In this document: in pieces, positions 12,310 to 19,746 of the stretch
Position numbering within the stretch: the first letter of the stretch is position 1
How the letters are laid out: every line of letters begins with the position of its first letter
The notes under the pieces: generated by a model
What the model was told of the DNA's origin: nothing
The model's input: only the letters and a program-made list of their open reading frames with translations
The model's database searches: none
Program-made: the position numbers and the translations under genes
Source of the DNA: a virus
IMG/VR virus record: IMGVR_UViG_3300035145_001975
Coordinates: 1 to 25,691 of that record
Direction: 5' to 3' (one strand)
Length of the DNA: 25,691 bases

Positions 12310-13275
12310 ATGAAACTCAAAGCAATCGCAGCTGCCCTCTTGGCAGCACCCCTGGTGGTGGCATGTGGTTCCACCGAGAAAGCAGAAACCTTCACCCTTG
12401 ATGGTGCAGGTGCTACGTTCCCTGCTCCCTTATACAATGCATGGTTCGGATCTTTTGCTGAAGAAACTGGCAACAAAGTAAACTACCAAGCAGTTGGTAG
12501 TGGTGCAGGTGTCCGTCAATTCACTGCAAAGACTGTTGACTTCGGTGCCTCTGATGGTGCTGTAAGTGATGCTAAACAGAAACTGCCCATGATTCACATT
12601 CCTATGACGGGCGGTGCGATCGTCCCCGCTTATAATAATCCTGGATGTGATGCCAAGATGACACAGACTGAACTGGCTGATGTCTTCCTTGGTAAGATTA
12701 CTAACTGGTCTGCCTTTGGTTGTGCTGACCAACGCATTCTGACTGTTCATCGTTCTGATGGTTCTGGCACCACCAAAGGATTCACCAACTCCCTGTCAGC
12801 ATTCTCTCCCGAGTGGAAGAAGACTGTAGGTGTTGGCAAGTCAGTCTCTTGGCCAGTTGGTGTTGGTGGCAAAGGCAACTCTGGTGTTGCTGCTACTATC
12901 AAGAATCAACCTGGTTCTATTGGTTATCTGAACTATGGTTATGTTGTTAACAGTGACTTCCAACAAGTAGCACTACAAAACAAGGCAGGTAATTATGTCA
13001 CCGCAAATGCTGAAACATCTGCAGCAGGTCTATCACAGATCGTCTTGGACGATCAGCTTCGTGGTGCTGACGCTAACCCTGCTGGTGCCAATGCGTACCC
13101 TATTGTCTCCCTTACTTGGATCCTAGCGTATCCAGAGTCTGCCTATGGAGTCAAAGAGACCCTCCGTTATATGCTCTCTACAGAGCAGCAGGCAAAGTCT
13201 GATGCCCTAGGTTATGTTCCCCTGCCTGAAGACCTTCGTTTTAAGGCACTTGATGCTGTGAATTCTATTAAATGA
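12310..13275 (+). CDS. pstS: Phosphate-binding protein of ABC transporter
   Basis: 321 aa. A lipoprotein-type signal ends VVAC (lipobox Cys19). Phosphate-loop landmarks are DGAGATFPAPLY, FGASDGAV, MTGGAIVPAYN and HRSDGSGTTKGFTN, plus PGSIGYLNYGY and ILAYPESAYG near the end. It binds periplasmic phosphate and hands it to the host PstCAB channel. Phage copies are known to respond to host PhoB under phosphate limitation, and the Pho-box-like element upstream fits this. It is co-transcribed with barrel-like gene B and overlaps the next gene by 4 nt. Confidence 0.97.
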   Translation: MKLKAIAAALLAAPLVVACGSTEKAETFTLDGAGATFPAPLYNAWFGSFAEETGNKVNYQAVGSGAGVRQFTAKTVDFGASDGAVSDAKQKLPMIHIPMTGGAIVPAYNNPGCDAKMTQTELADVFLGKITNWSAFGCADQRILTVHRSDGSGTTKGFTNSLSAFSPEWKKTVGVGKSVSWPVGVGGKGNSGVAATIKNQPGSIGYLNYGYVVNSDFQQVALQNKAGNYVTANAETSAAGLSQIVLDDQLRGADANPAGANAYPIVSLTWILAYPESAYGVKETLRYMLSTEQQAKSDALGYVPLPEDLRFKALDAVNSIK

Positions 13276-13583
13276 TTCGTTTATTATCTAGAATACCTGA
13301 ACGACACTACTTTCCTATCTTTATTATCATCTCACTGTACTTTATTGTACCCTATAGTGAGTATGTCGTAACTGCACTTGCTCCTCTTTACTTCTTTGTA
13401 TTTGAAAAGCAAGTGCGTGGTTTGGTGGAGAGGATTCCTATCCCTCCCATGTATAAGATTGGTGGTTCAGTTGTGTTCTTCCTAGTCATGATAGATGACA
13501 CCATTTTTTACTTCGCCTTGATCGGTATCGCCTTCTGGTTGTCCCGTCAGGCAAGAAAACAAAATGTCATCGATCAGAAATAA
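13272..13583 (+). CDS. Small multi-span membrane protein
   Basis: 103 aa with three hydrophobic stretches (FPIFIIISLYFIVPY, YVVTALAPLYFFVF and GSVVFFLVMIDDTIFYFALIGIAFWL) and a short basic C-terminus. The ATGA overlap with pstS makes it part of the phosphate operon, so a role with PstS or the host uptake system is possible, but no family is recognised. A terminator follows 7 nt after the stop. Confidence 0.7.
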   Translation: MIRLLSRIPERHYFPIFIIISLYFIVPYSEYVVTALAPLYFFVFEKQVRGLVERIPIPPMYKIGGSVVFFLVMIDDTIFYFALIGIAFWLSRQARKQNVIDQK

Positions 13584-13590
13584 TTATTAG

Positions 13591-13617
13591 AGAGGGGCTT
13601 GACGCCCCTCTTTTTTT
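13591..13617 (+). terminator. Intrinsic terminator with a -35 hexamer in its loop
   Basis: AGAGGGGC-TTGAC-GCCCCTCT then a T7 run. It ends the pstS transcript. The loop is the -35 of the following promoter. Confidence 0.93.
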
Positions 13618-13627
13618 GCTATATACT
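13599..13627 (+). promoter_or_regulatory. Promoter TTGACG-N17-TATACT for hli island
   Basis: The -35 at 13599-13604 lies in the loop of the pstS-operon terminator and the -10 at 13622-13627 follows its T-run. The start site (about 13634) is therefore downstream of the terminator. Drives hli at 13654. Confidence 0.8.
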
Positions 13628-13653
13628 ATGTAACAGTTCTTAACAAAAAGACA

Positions 13654-13857
13654 ATGACCGTAACAACAAATGAATACGGACAAAATAATCTATTCGCTAA
13701 AGAACCCCAGATGGTAGTCGAAGACTACAATCGTAAGGGTCTGTTCTCTCCTATGCAATACAAGGAGATGTACAACGGACGCTGGGCAATGGGTGGAATC
13801 GTTTCTGGGTTGATTTCTTACGCGATTACTGGTAAACTATTCTTTGGTATTTTCTGA
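13654..13857 (+). CDS. hli: High-light-inducible protein
   Basis: A 67 aa single-span chlorophyll-binding-type Hli. The family motif is visible as EMYNGRWAMGGIVSGLISYAITGKLFFGIF (E, N and R residues for pigment and helix pairing). It sits in the thylakoid membrane and dissipates excess excitation or protects photosystem II assembly. The N-terminal 40 residues are hydrophilic. It opens the photosynthesis island and is driven by the promoter at 13599-13627. Confidence 0.93.
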   Translation: MTVTTNEYGQNNLFAKEPQMVVEDYNRKGLFSPMQYKEMYNGRWAMGGIVSGLISYAITGKLFFGIF

Positions 13858-13864
13858 CTAATAT

Positions 13865-14014
13865 ATGCCCAACCCTGACGCTCTTTGGGAAGACATTCAA
13901 AAACTCGACGACATGTACGAGGAGTTGATGTGGCATCCTGATGACGAACTACAATTCTCTCATGATGGAGAGAAGATTATTATCACAAACAAAACTTTGG
14001 AGAACAAAAAATGA
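13865..14014 (+). CDS. Small acidic hypothetical protein (49 aa)
   Basis: ATG 13865 to TGA 14014, beginning MPNPDALWEDIQKLDDMYEE. It is acidic, with a DELQFSHDGEKIIITN strand region near the end. It lies between two hli genes and ends ATGA into the second. No domain recognised; co-expression with the photoprotection genes is clear from the overlap. Confidence 0.65.
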   Translation: MPNPDALWEDIQKLDDMYEELMWHPDDELQFSHDGEKIIITNKTLENKK

Positions 14015-14130
14015 AATTTGGATTCACACCTGAAGCAGAAATTCTGAATGCTCGTGCAGCAATGATTGGTTTCGTTGCAGCAGTAGGTTCTTACCTGACC
14101 ACTGGACAGATCATCCCAGGAGTATGGTGA
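14011..14130 (+). CDS. hli: Short high-light-inducible protein (39 aa)
   Basis: It begins MKFGFTPEAEILNARAAMIG and contains the Hli helix EILNARAAMIGFVAAVGSYLTTG, with the conserved E, N, R and Met-Ile-Gly-Phe. This is a minimal Hli of the type common in cyanophages. The third GR is replaced by AR (NARAAM). GGAG lies 10 nt upstream of the ATG. Its stop shares a base with the next start. Confidence 0.88.
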   Translation: MKFGFTPEAEILNARAAMIGFVAAVGSYLTTGQIIPGVW

Positions 14131-14255
14131 TGTTAGTCCTCGCACTGTCGATGTTTGCAGGGTTCATCTTTGCTGCTGTCCTGACGGGTGGTAGCATCGA
14201 CGATGACGATGACCACGGTGGGGGCATGATGATCCCCGCCACCAACCCTATCTAA
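14130..14255 (+). CDS. Small membrane protein (41 aa)
   Basis: ATG 14130 overlaps the TGA of hli. A hydrophobic helix (MLVLALSMFAGFIFAAVLTG) is followed by an Asp run with His and Gly-Gly-Gly and a short tail. The acidic DDDDDHG stretch could bind metal. Conserved placement between hli and psbA suggests a thylakoid-membrane accessory, but this is inference. Confidence 0.6.
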   Translation: MLVLALSMFAGFIFAAVLTGGSIDDDDDHGGGMMIPATNPI

Positions 14256-14259
14256 TGAG

Positions 14260-14267
14260 TATAAATA
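14260..14267 (+). promoter_or_regulatory. T4-type late promoter TATAAATA upstream of psbA
   Basis: Exact match to the T4 late -10 consensus, 5 nt after the stop of the 41 aa gene and 16 nt before the sigma70-type -35 of psbA. Confidence 0.6.
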
Positions 14268-14282
14268 CTCTACTTTAAAGGC

Positions 14283-14311
14283 TTGACGGATTCCCGAACC
14301 CCTGCTATACT
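14283..14311 (+). promoter_or_regulatory. psbA promoter TTGACG-N17-TATACT
   Basis: -35 at 14283-14288, -10 at 14306-14311. It gives a leader of about 70 nt before ATG 14389. Confidence 0.85.
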
Positions 14312-14324
14312 AAATAAGTAAACA

Positions 14325-14356
14325 AATGTAAAGGACTTTTAAGGAGTCGTTACATT
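14325..14356 (+). other. psbA 5' leader hairpin holding AAGGAG
   Basis: AATGTAA (14325-14331) pairs with TTACATT (14350-14356), with an inner GACT/AGTC. The loop side presents AAGGAG 43 nt before the start codon. No Shine-Dalgarno lies close to ATG 14389, so the leader may control stability or ribosome entry. Confidence 0.5.
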
Positions 14357-14388
14357 GTTTGCATAACTAACGTTCAAAACGCACTACT

Positions 14389-15468
14389 ATGACTGCAACT
14401 CTTTCACGTAAAGGTTCGGTCAGCACTTGGGAATCCTTCTGCGAATGGGTCACCTCTACCAACAACCGTCTCTACGTCGGTTGGTTTGGTGTCCTGATGA
14501 TCCCCACCCTGCTGGCTGCAACCATCTGCTTCATCGTCGCCTTTATCGCTGCTCCTCCTGTGGACATCGATGGCATCCGCGAACCAGTCGCTGGTTCACT
14601 TCTCTATGGTAACAACATCATCTCTGGTGCTGTCGTTCCCTCGTCCAATGCAATCGGTCTTCACTTCTATCCCATCTGGGAAGCAGCATCTCTCGACGAG
14701 TGGCTGTACAACGGTGGTCCTTTCCAACTGGTTATCTTCCACTTCCTGATTGGCATCTATGCTTACATGGGTCGTGAGTGGGAACTCTCTTACCGCCTGG
14801 GTATGCGCCCCTGGATCTGCGTAGCATACTCTGCTCCAGTCGCTGCAGCATCTGCTGTATTCCTCGTCTATCCTTTCGGTCAAGGTTCTTTCTCTGACGC
14901 TATGCCGCTCGGCATCTCTGGCACCTTCAACTACATGTTGGTCTTCCAAGCAGAGCACAACATCCTCATGCACCCCTTCCACATGCTTGGAGTCGCAGGT
15001 GTCTTTGGTGGGTCCCTGTTCTCTGCGATGCACGGTTCGCTGGTTACGTCGTCGCTCGTTCGTGAGACTACTGAAACCGAGTCTCAAAACTACGGTTACA
15101 AGTTCGGTCAAGAAGAAGAGACCTACAACATCGTTGCCGCTCATGGTTACTTTGGTCGTCTGATCTTCCAGTATGCTTCTTTCAACAATTCTCGCTCGCT
15201 GCACTTCTTCCTCGCAGCATGGCCAGTTGTGGGCATCTGGTTTACCGCCCTCGGCGTCAGCACCATGGCATTCAACCTTAACGGATTCAACTTCAATCAA
15301 TCCATTGTTGAGAGTCAAGGTCGTGTTCTGAACACCTGGGCAGACGTTCTCAACCGTGCTGGTCTGGGCATGGAAGTCATGCACGAGCGTAACGCTCACA
15401 ACTTCCCTCTCGATCTTGCTGCTGCTGAAAGCACCCCTGTTGCTCTCACCGCACCTGCAATCGGTTGA
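14389..15468 (+). CDS. psbA: Photosystem II reaction-centre protein D1
   Basis: 359 aa, full length and uninterrupted (no intron). Numbering matches host D1: TyrZ Y161, Mn ligands D170, E189, H332, E333, H337, D342 and A344, H190 partner of TyrZ, H198 for P680. Position 130 is Glu (GREWELS), as in high-light D1 forms. A C-terminal extension after A344 means CtpA processing is expected. It replaces rapidly turned-over host D1 during infection. Promoters upstream: a T4-late box and a sigma70 type; a terminator follows. psbD is 66 nt downstream. Confidence 0.99.
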   Translation: MTATLSRKGSVSTWESFCEWVTSTNNRLYVGWFGVLMIPTLLAATICFIVAFIAAPPVDIDGIREPVAGSLLYGNNIISGAVVPSSNAIGLHFYPIWEAASLDEWLYNGGPFQLVIFHFLIGIYAYMGREWELSYRLGMRPWICVAYSAPVAAASAVFLVYPFGQGSFSDAMPLGISGTFNYMLVFQAEHNILMHPFHMLGVAGVFGGSLFSAMHGSLVTSSLVRETTETESQNYGYKFGQEEETYNIVAAHGYFGRLIFQYASFNNSRSLHFFLAAWPVVGIWFTALGVSTMAFNLNGFNFNQSIVESQGRVLNTWADVLNRAGLGMEVMHERNAHNFPLDLAAAESTPVALTAPAIG

Positions 15469-15490
15469 TCGGTTAGTATACAAACACATT

Positions 15491-15514
15491 GGGGGTCATC
15501 CGACCCCCTTTTTT
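15491..15514 (+). terminator. psbA intrinsic terminator
   Basis: GGGGGTC-ATCC-GACCCCC then T6, between psbA and psbD. Confidence 0.94.
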
Positions 15515-15534
15515 AGTCTTTACTGGTTAAATAA

Positions 15535-16590
15535 ATGGTAACATCGACACTACAACAACCAAGGAGGGAATGGTTTGATATCCTTGATGACTGGCTTAAA
15601 CGGGATCGCTTTGTCTTTGTGGGTTGGTCTGGACTACTTCTTTTTCCCACTGCTTATCTTGCAATTGGTGGCTGGCTTACTGGCACTACGTTTGTCACAA
15701 GTTGGTACACCCACGGACTTGCAAGTAGTTACTTGGAGGGTGCTAACTTCCTTACAGCGGCTGTGTCAACGCCTGCTGACGCTATGGGTCATTCTCTTCT
15801 TCTACTTTGGGGTCCTGAAGCTCAAGGAGATTTCATCCGCTGGTGCCAACTTGGGGGACTCTGGGCTTTTGTGGCGCTCCACGGAGCCTTTGCTCTCATT
15901 GGTTTCATGCTTCGACAGTTTGAACTTGCTAGGTTAATTGGCATCCGTCCCTACAATGCGATTGCTTTCTCTGGTCCTATTGCTGTCTTCGTTAGTGTCT
16001 TTCTCATCTACCCTCTGGGTCAATCGAGTTGGTTTTTCGCTCCATCTTTTGGGGTCGCAGCAATCTTCCGATTCCTCCTCTTCCTTCAGGGATTCCACAA
16101 CTGGACCTTGAACCCCTTCCACATGATGGGAGTTGCTGGTATACTAGGGGGAGCATTACTGTCAGCAATCCATGGTGTCACTGTTGAGAACACACTCTAC
16201 CAAGATGGCGAACAAGCAAATACTTTCAAGGCATTCGATTCGACTCAAGAAGAAGAAACTTATTCTATGGTCACAGCGAACCGCTTCTGGAGTCAGATCT
16301 TTGGTATTGCCTTTAGTAATAAAAGGTGGCTTCACTTTTTTATGCTTTTTGTTCCTGTTATGGGTCTTTGGACAAGTAGCATCGGCATTATTGGTCTTGC
16401 TCTTAATCTTCGGGCTTATGATTTCGTAAGTCAAGAGATCAGAGCATCGGAAGACCCCGAGTTCGAGACGTTCTACACCAAGAACATTCTGCTGAATGAA
16501 GGTCTGCGTGCCTGGATGGCACCAGTGGATCAACCGCACGAGCAGTTTGTATTTCCAGAAGAAGTTCTTCCTAGAGGCAACGCACTCTAA
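15535..16590 (+). CDS. psbD: Photosystem II reaction-centre protein D2
   Basis: 351 aa, the D1 partner in the photosystem II core. Landmarks: [23 protein letters not shown] at the N-terminus, [26 protein letters not shown] before the TyrD helix, [16 protein letters not shown] with the chlorophyll-ligand His, [19 protein letters not shown] and a C-terminus ending [10 protein letters not shown]. The N-terminus [12 protein letters not shown] differs from typical host forms. A GTTAAATA late-like box abuts the ATG and no clear Shine-Dalgarno is seen. As psbA has a terminator, psbD needs read-through or its own start. Confidence 0.98.
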   Translation: MVTSTLQQPRREWFDILDDWLKRDRFVFVGWSGLLLFPTAYLAIGGWLTGTTFVTSWYTHGLASSYLEGANFLTAAVSTPADAMGHSLLLLWGPEAQGDFIRWCQLGGLWAFVALHGAFALIGFMLRQFELARLIGIRPYNAIAFSGPIAVFVSVFLIYPLGQSSWFFAPSFGVAAIFRFLLFLQGFHNWTLNPFHMMGVAGILGGALLSAIHGVTVENTLYQDGEQANTFKAFDSTQEEETYSMVTANRFWSQIFGIAFSNKRWLHFFMLFVPVMGLWTSSIGIIGLALNLRAYDFVSQEIRASEDPEFETFYTKNILLNEGLRAWMAPVDQPHEQFVFPEEVLPRGNAL

Positions 16591-16619
16591 CTTTTAATAA
16601 GGACTTGTCTTATTAAAGG
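16591..16619 (+). other. 11-bp hairpin after psbD overlapping a promoter -35
   Basis: CTTTTAATAAG and CTTATTAAAGG pair over 11 bp (one G-U) around a 7-nt loop GACTTGT. The -35 TTGTCT straddles loop and right arm. Confidence 0.6.
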
Positions 16620-16633
16620 ATACGTGATATACT
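16605..16633 (+). promoter_or_regulatory. Promoter TTGTCT-N17-TATACT
   Basis: The -10 at 16628-16633 directly abuts a terminator hairpin. The predicted start (about 16640) lies in the hairpin's 5' arm/loop, so its own RNA cannot refold the terminator. Drives 16658 with a very short leader. Confidence 0.65.
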
Positions 16634-16656
16634 AGGGGTCTTCGGACCCCTTTTTT
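16634..16656 (+). terminator. psbD intrinsic terminator with UUCG loop
   Basis: AGGGGTC-TTCG-GACCCCT with a C(UUCG)G tetraloop, followed by a T-run ending 2 nt before ATG 16658. Confidence 0.94.
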
Positions 16657-16657
16657 A

Positions 16658-16888
16658 ATGTCTTACGATCTGATCAAACCAAACGATCCTAGATACTTCA
16701 CGCAGACCTGTGACAAACCATACGACAGGCATCGCTACAGGATTGTGTTCACCAATGGTCAGACAGAAATCTATGATGACTGGCAGGTAGCACACGCACG
16801 ATGGTTCCAGTCTCCTGGGCAGTTCCTATCGCATATGGAAGTGGTTGATGTTAAACCGAAGAAGAAAAGTAAAGGAGGTTTTGCATGA
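16658..16888 (+). CDS. Conserved cyanophage hypothetical protein (76 aa)
   Basis: It begins MSYDLIKPNDPRYFTQTCDK; the middle is beta-like (YRIVFTNGQTEIYDDW) and the C-terminus is basic with KPKKKSKGG. No Shine-Dalgarno precedes ATG 16658, which lies 2 nt after the terminator T-run, so translation may start on a nearly leaderless mRNA. It ends ATGA into the next gene. Function unknown. Confidence 0.75.
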   Translation: MSYDLIKPNDPRYFTQTCDKPYDRHRYRIVFTNGQTEIYDDWQVAHARWFQSPGQFLSHMEVVDVKPKKKSKGGFA

Positions 16889-17469
16889 CCGAATACAATA
16901 CCATGGAGTTGTTTCCGCTCTATATTCATTCTGCATATGATGATGAGTTTGACAACACTGACTTCATGGAATACTTTCAGAAGTGTAGAGACAAGTATCC
17001 ATCTGAAACTGTGAGTAACATGGGTGGGTATCAGTCTGTGTCTGACATTCACCAGGACATTGACTTCATTCCTCTTGCCACTAGACTCTGGAAGATGATC
17101 AAACCATGTGCTGATGAAATTGCACAACAGTTTGCTCACAATGGGTTTGCTGATGTTGCATTGGAAATGGATAGCATGTGGTTTAATGTTAATGGACCAG
17201 GAAACTGGAACGTGACTCACACACATCCACATTGTTTTTATTCTGGTGTGATATGGATTGAAGCTCCTGAAAATTCTGGAGACTTGGTATTCAGATCTCC
17301 ACATGAGCATCAGACCTATGGGTATGGAAGTAACGTACACTTCATAAAACCAGAGAAGGGTAGACTAATCATGTTCCCCTCTCATCTTCTGCACTTGGTA
17401 AAACCAAATGAAAGTGAGGAAGAACGCTATTCAATTTCGTTCAATCTAAAACTTAAAGTTCCAGTATGA
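16885..17469 (+). CDS. 2OG-Fe(II) oxygenase
   Basis: A 194 aa protein of the 2OG-FeII_Oxy_5 type. NVTHTHPHCFYSGVIWI (residues 109-125) contains the His cluster (H112, H114, H116) and the SGV strand. SGDLVF follows, then GRLIMFPSHLLHLVKP with distal His170 and ERYSISFNL with the 2OG-binding Arg181. This is the classical layout of the small dioxygenases abundant in cyanophages. Substrate unknown; nucleic acid or protein hydroxylation are guesses. A strong AAAGGAGG precedes the ATG. It overlaps its neighbours by 4 nt on each side, the downstream one a glutaredoxin. Confidence 0.88.
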   Translation: MTEYNTMELFPLYIHSAYDDEFDNTDFMEYFQKCRDKYPSETVSNMGGYQSVSDIHQDIDFIPLATRLWKMIKPCADEIAQQFAHNGFADVALEMDSMWFNVNGPGNWNVTHTHPHCFYSGVIWIEAPENSGDLVFRSPHEHQTYGYGSNVHFIKPEKGRLIMFPSHLLHLVKPNESEEERYSISFNLKLKVPV

Positions 17470-17723
17470 AAATCGACATCTATACTATTCCTGGTTGCAC
17501 TTACTGTGACAAGGTAAAGATTTTAATGAAACGTGCCAACCTAGAGTATAGTTCTTATGTGGTTGGGCAGGACATCCCAAGGGAGACCATGATCAAGCAG
17601 TACCCCTTGGCAAAAGGGTATCCATATGTTATTATAGATGGTGAACCAGTTGGAGGTCTTGCCCAAACAGCAAAGTATCTACTAGATCATGGTGTTGTTA
17701 TCCCACGCAAGAAAAATGGATGA
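17466..17723 (+). CDS. Glutaredoxin (CTYC)
   Basis: An 85 aa protein with IYTIPGCTYCDKVKILM (active-site CxxC), GYPYVIIDGEPVGGLAQTAKYL containing the cis-Pro-type turn and the glycine pair for glutathione. It is the second glutaredoxin of the window and only loosely similar to the one at 9930, so probably of separate origin or function (for example NrdA reduction versus iron/oxygenase support). ATGA overlap with the oxygenase gene. Confidence 0.9.
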   Translation: MKIDIYTIPGCTYCDKVKILMKRANLEYSSYVVGQDIPRETMIKQYPLAKGYPYVIIDGEPVGGLAQTAKYLLDHGVVIPRKKNG

Positions 17724-17886
17724 TCTCCAGATAAATAAAGGTGTGGAGTTAATGCTTCGTAGGAGGGCGAAAGCACCCCCGCCGCCGAGTGAGCGGGGAA
17801 TCAAGATCAATCACAGTTTAGCTCTCCTAAAAAAAGTATTTCAATTTAAGATTGAATTTACCTGGAGGGAGGAGAGCACTACCTAA
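17716..17886 (+). CDS. Small basic hypothetical protein (56 aa)
   Basis: ATG 17716 overlaps the glutaredoxin stop by 8 nt. The chain has a basic helix (GVELMLRRRAK), a Pro run (APPPPSE) and a hydrophobic-basic end (LLKKVFQFKIEFTWREE). This arrangement resembles small conserved cyanophage proteins, but the function is unknown. Confidence 0.55.
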   Translation: MDDLQINKGVELMLRRRAKAPPPPSERGIKINHSLALLKKVFQFKIEFTWREESTT

Positions 17887-17899
17887 CAGGAGAAGAGCC

Positions 17900-18133
17900 A
17901 TGACGACTGCAGTAATCCTAACCTTTTCGACAATCCTAATGTTTCTCTTTGGAATTGTCGGCGGTCTAATCGGATGGACAGCAAACGATTTTCTTTATGC
18001 TTACATGAATACACGATCAAATCTTCCACAGCATCCAGAAATGTATGATGATGAAGGTATGGTCGTCAACGAAGAACTCTTATCAGTACGTTTCGTAGAC
18101 GAGGAGGATTCCGACGAGGATGGTTATTATTGA
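17900..18133 (+). CDS. Single-span membrane protein with acidic tail
   Basis: A 77 aa protein: an N-terminal membrane helix (AVILTFSTILMFLFGIVGGLIGW) then a soluble tail ending DEEDSDEDGYY. ATG 17900 has AGGAG 9 nt before it. The tail sequence overlaps the RNase H start by 14 nt. The design suggests an inner-membrane protein with a cytoplasmic acidic domain; function unknown. Confidence 0.75.
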   Translation: MTTAVILTFSTILMFLFGIVGGLIGWTANDFLYAYMNTRSNLPQHPEMYDDEGMVVNEELLSVRFVDEEDSDEDGYY

Positions 18134-18983
18134 TATGAATCAGGTTATGATTAGTAACCTGATGGCACAGATCAAACAAAGTGAATTGAATGAGAAACTG
18201 GTGAGACATATGGTGCTCACCAGTCTCCGTTCATACGAGAAACAATACACCGAAGACTATGGTGAAGTTGTTTTAGCATACGATAGCAGACACTACTGGC
18301 GTAAGGACATCTTTCCTTTCTACAAAGCAAGTAGAAAGAAAGCAAGAGCAGAATCATCTCACAACTGGACAGCAATCTTTGAAGTCCTAAACAAAATTAG
18401 AGATGAGATTCGAGAATACTTTCCTTACAAGGTAGTAGAAGTCCATGGTGCCGAAGCAGATGATGTAATCTCTACATTGTGCAAGAACAAAGGACCCAAG
18501 GACAGAATTCTTATTTTATCTGGGGATAAGGATTTCATTCAATTGCAGAAATACCCAGGAGTAAGGCAGTACAATCCAATCACAAAGAGACCTGTATCTC
18601 ATGATGATCCTTGGCAATATATCAAGGAGCATGTGATGCGTGGGGACAAGTCAGATGGTATCCCTAACTTTCTATCTGATGATGATACGTTTGTTGTTGG
18701 TGTACGACAGAAACCTATTAGTCAAAAGAAAGTTGCCAAGTGGATCAACCAGGACCCAGCAGAGTTCTGTACTAGCACACAGCAACTGGCAAACTATCAT
18801 CGCAATCAAAACTTGATTGACTTTGATTATGTTCCAGAAGAGATCGAGGAAAAAATTCTCGATGAATACAACTCCATAAATATCAGTGGAAAGAAAGTTC
18901 CCTTGGAATACTTCAAGGAACATCAACTGAATGATTTGTTGCAGGAATTCTTTTTTCGTAGTTCATCACCCTTTGATAAATGA
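18120..18983 (+). CDS. rnh: T4-type RNase H (5'-3' exonuclease, FEN family)
   Basis: 287 aa. FEN/5'-nuclease landmarks: VIIDMNQ near the N-terminus, VVLAYDSRHYWRKDIFPFYKASRK, EADDVIS, LSGDKDFIQL and RGDKSDGIPN, which together supply the acidic metal site. It removes RNA primers and short flaps from lagging-strand fragments, working with gp32. The length fits T4 RNase H. The C-terminus differs from T4, as usual in cyanophages. It overlaps the next gene by 4 nt. Confidence 0.93.
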   Translation: MVIIDMNQVMISNLMAQIKQSELNEKLVRHMVLTSLRSYEKQYTEDYGEVVLAYDSRHYWRKDIFPFYKASRKKARAESSHNWTAIFEVLNKIRDEIREYFPYKVVEVHGAEADDVISTLCKNKGPKDRILILSGDKDFIQLQKYPGVRQYNPITKRPVSHDDPWQYIKEHVMRGDKSDGIPNFLSDDDTFVVGVRQKPISQKKVAKWINQDPAEFCTSTQQLANYHRNQNLIDFDYVPEEIEEKILDEYNSINISGKKVPLEYFKEHQLNDLLQEFFFRSSSPFDK

Positions 18984-19414
18984 AATTGTTAATCAATGAA
19001 GTGCTCCAAAAAGTGAGCAATGCGAAGACAAAACCAGAGAAGGTCAAACTTCTGAAGGAGTACAACACCAATGCACTTCGCTCGATTCTGATTGCAAACT
19101 TTGACGAGAGCATCGTCAGTCTGTTGCCACCAGGAGAGGTCCCCTACACCCCCAACGATGCCCCTGAAGGGACGGAACACACGGTTCTGGAGAAAGAGTA
19201 CCGCAAGCTCTACCTCTTCTTCAAGGGCGGTAGCAGCACCCTCAAGCAGTCGAAGCGAGAGGAACTGTTCATTCAAATGTTAGAGGGTTTGTCTGAAGGA
19301 GAAGCAGAGGTTCTGATTCTGATCAAAGACAAGAAACTTGGTAAGCGTTGGAAGATCACCAAGGCGTGTGTGGAACAAGCGTTCCCCCAAATTCAGTGGG
19401 GGAGCCGCGCCTGA
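18980..19414 (+). CDS. DUF6433-type conserved cyanophage protein
   Basis: 144 aa, beginning MKLLINEVLQKVSNAKTKPE, mostly helical, with EYNTNALRSILIANFDESIVSLLPPGEVPY and a C-terminal VLILIKDKKLGKRWKIT. I recognise this as the family conserved across T4-like cyanophages next to replication genes; the function is unknown. It follows rnh with ATGA overlap. The base composition of 19080-19260 is more GC-rich than its surroundings. Confidence 0.8.
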   Translation: MKLLINEVLQKVSNAKTKPEKVKLLKEYNTNALRSILIANFDESIVSLLPPGEVPYTPNDAPEGTEHTVLEKEYRKLYLFFKGGSSTLKQSKREELFIQMLEGLSEGEAEVLILIKDKKLGKRWKITKACVEQAFPQIQWGSRA

Positions 19415-19431
19415 TGGGGAAAGGAATTAAG

Positions 19432-19677
19432 ATGATTCACCAAGACTGTGATCCCACTCTGTGTCAAGATCGCAGTCTTCCATACACCGCATACATGGTA
19501 GAGTATTCTCAAGACGGTATCACCAAGTTTGATATCGTGACTGCCAGTAAGAGAGTAGACATCTTCGATCATTACTGGGACCTGTATCGTAACGACTTTG
19601 TTACAATGGTACAAACTGAAGGCAGAGCAAACCCCAAGCTGTGGGTTGATCCTAACGCACCAAAAGAGAAGAAATAA
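19432..19677 (+). CDS. Conserved hypothetical protein (81 aa)
   Basis: It begins MIHQDCDPTLCQDRSLPYTA. There are two Cys and strands (AYMVEYSQDGITKFDIVTASK), then a helical segment and a Pro-rich end. ATG 19432 has AGGAA 7 nt upstream. ATG 19414, which overlaps the previous stop, is an in-frame alternative adding six residues. Function unknown. Confidence 0.7.
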   Translation: MIHQDCDPTLCQDRSLPYTAYMVEYSQDGITKFDIVTASKRVDIFDHYWDLYRNDFVTMVQTEGRANPKLWVDPNAPKEKK

Positions 19678-19698
19678 TAAATGTATCGGATGTTACAG

Positions 19699-19728
19699 TT
19701 GACAAAAGATATATAGTAATGCTATACT
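19699..19728 (+). promoter_or_regulatory. Sigma70-type promoter TTGACA-N18-TATACT
   Basis: TTGACA at 19699-19704 and TATACT at 19723-19728, upstream of a run of five or six tiny genes starting at 19747. A likely early promoter. Confidence 0.8.
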
Positions 19729-19746
19729 ATAGCAATCGTTCATCTT

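Noticed and set aside
14355-14366. TTG-initiated 3-codon upstream ORF in the psbA leader after AAGGAG
   Set aside because: Too short and with a rare start codon to support; AAGGAG is better explained as part of the leader hairpin.
14596-15489. Long open frame (297 codons) antisense to psbA
   Set aside because: It mirrors the conserved D1 gene in an antisense frame, has no start signal or domain and a charge pattern typical of shadow frames.
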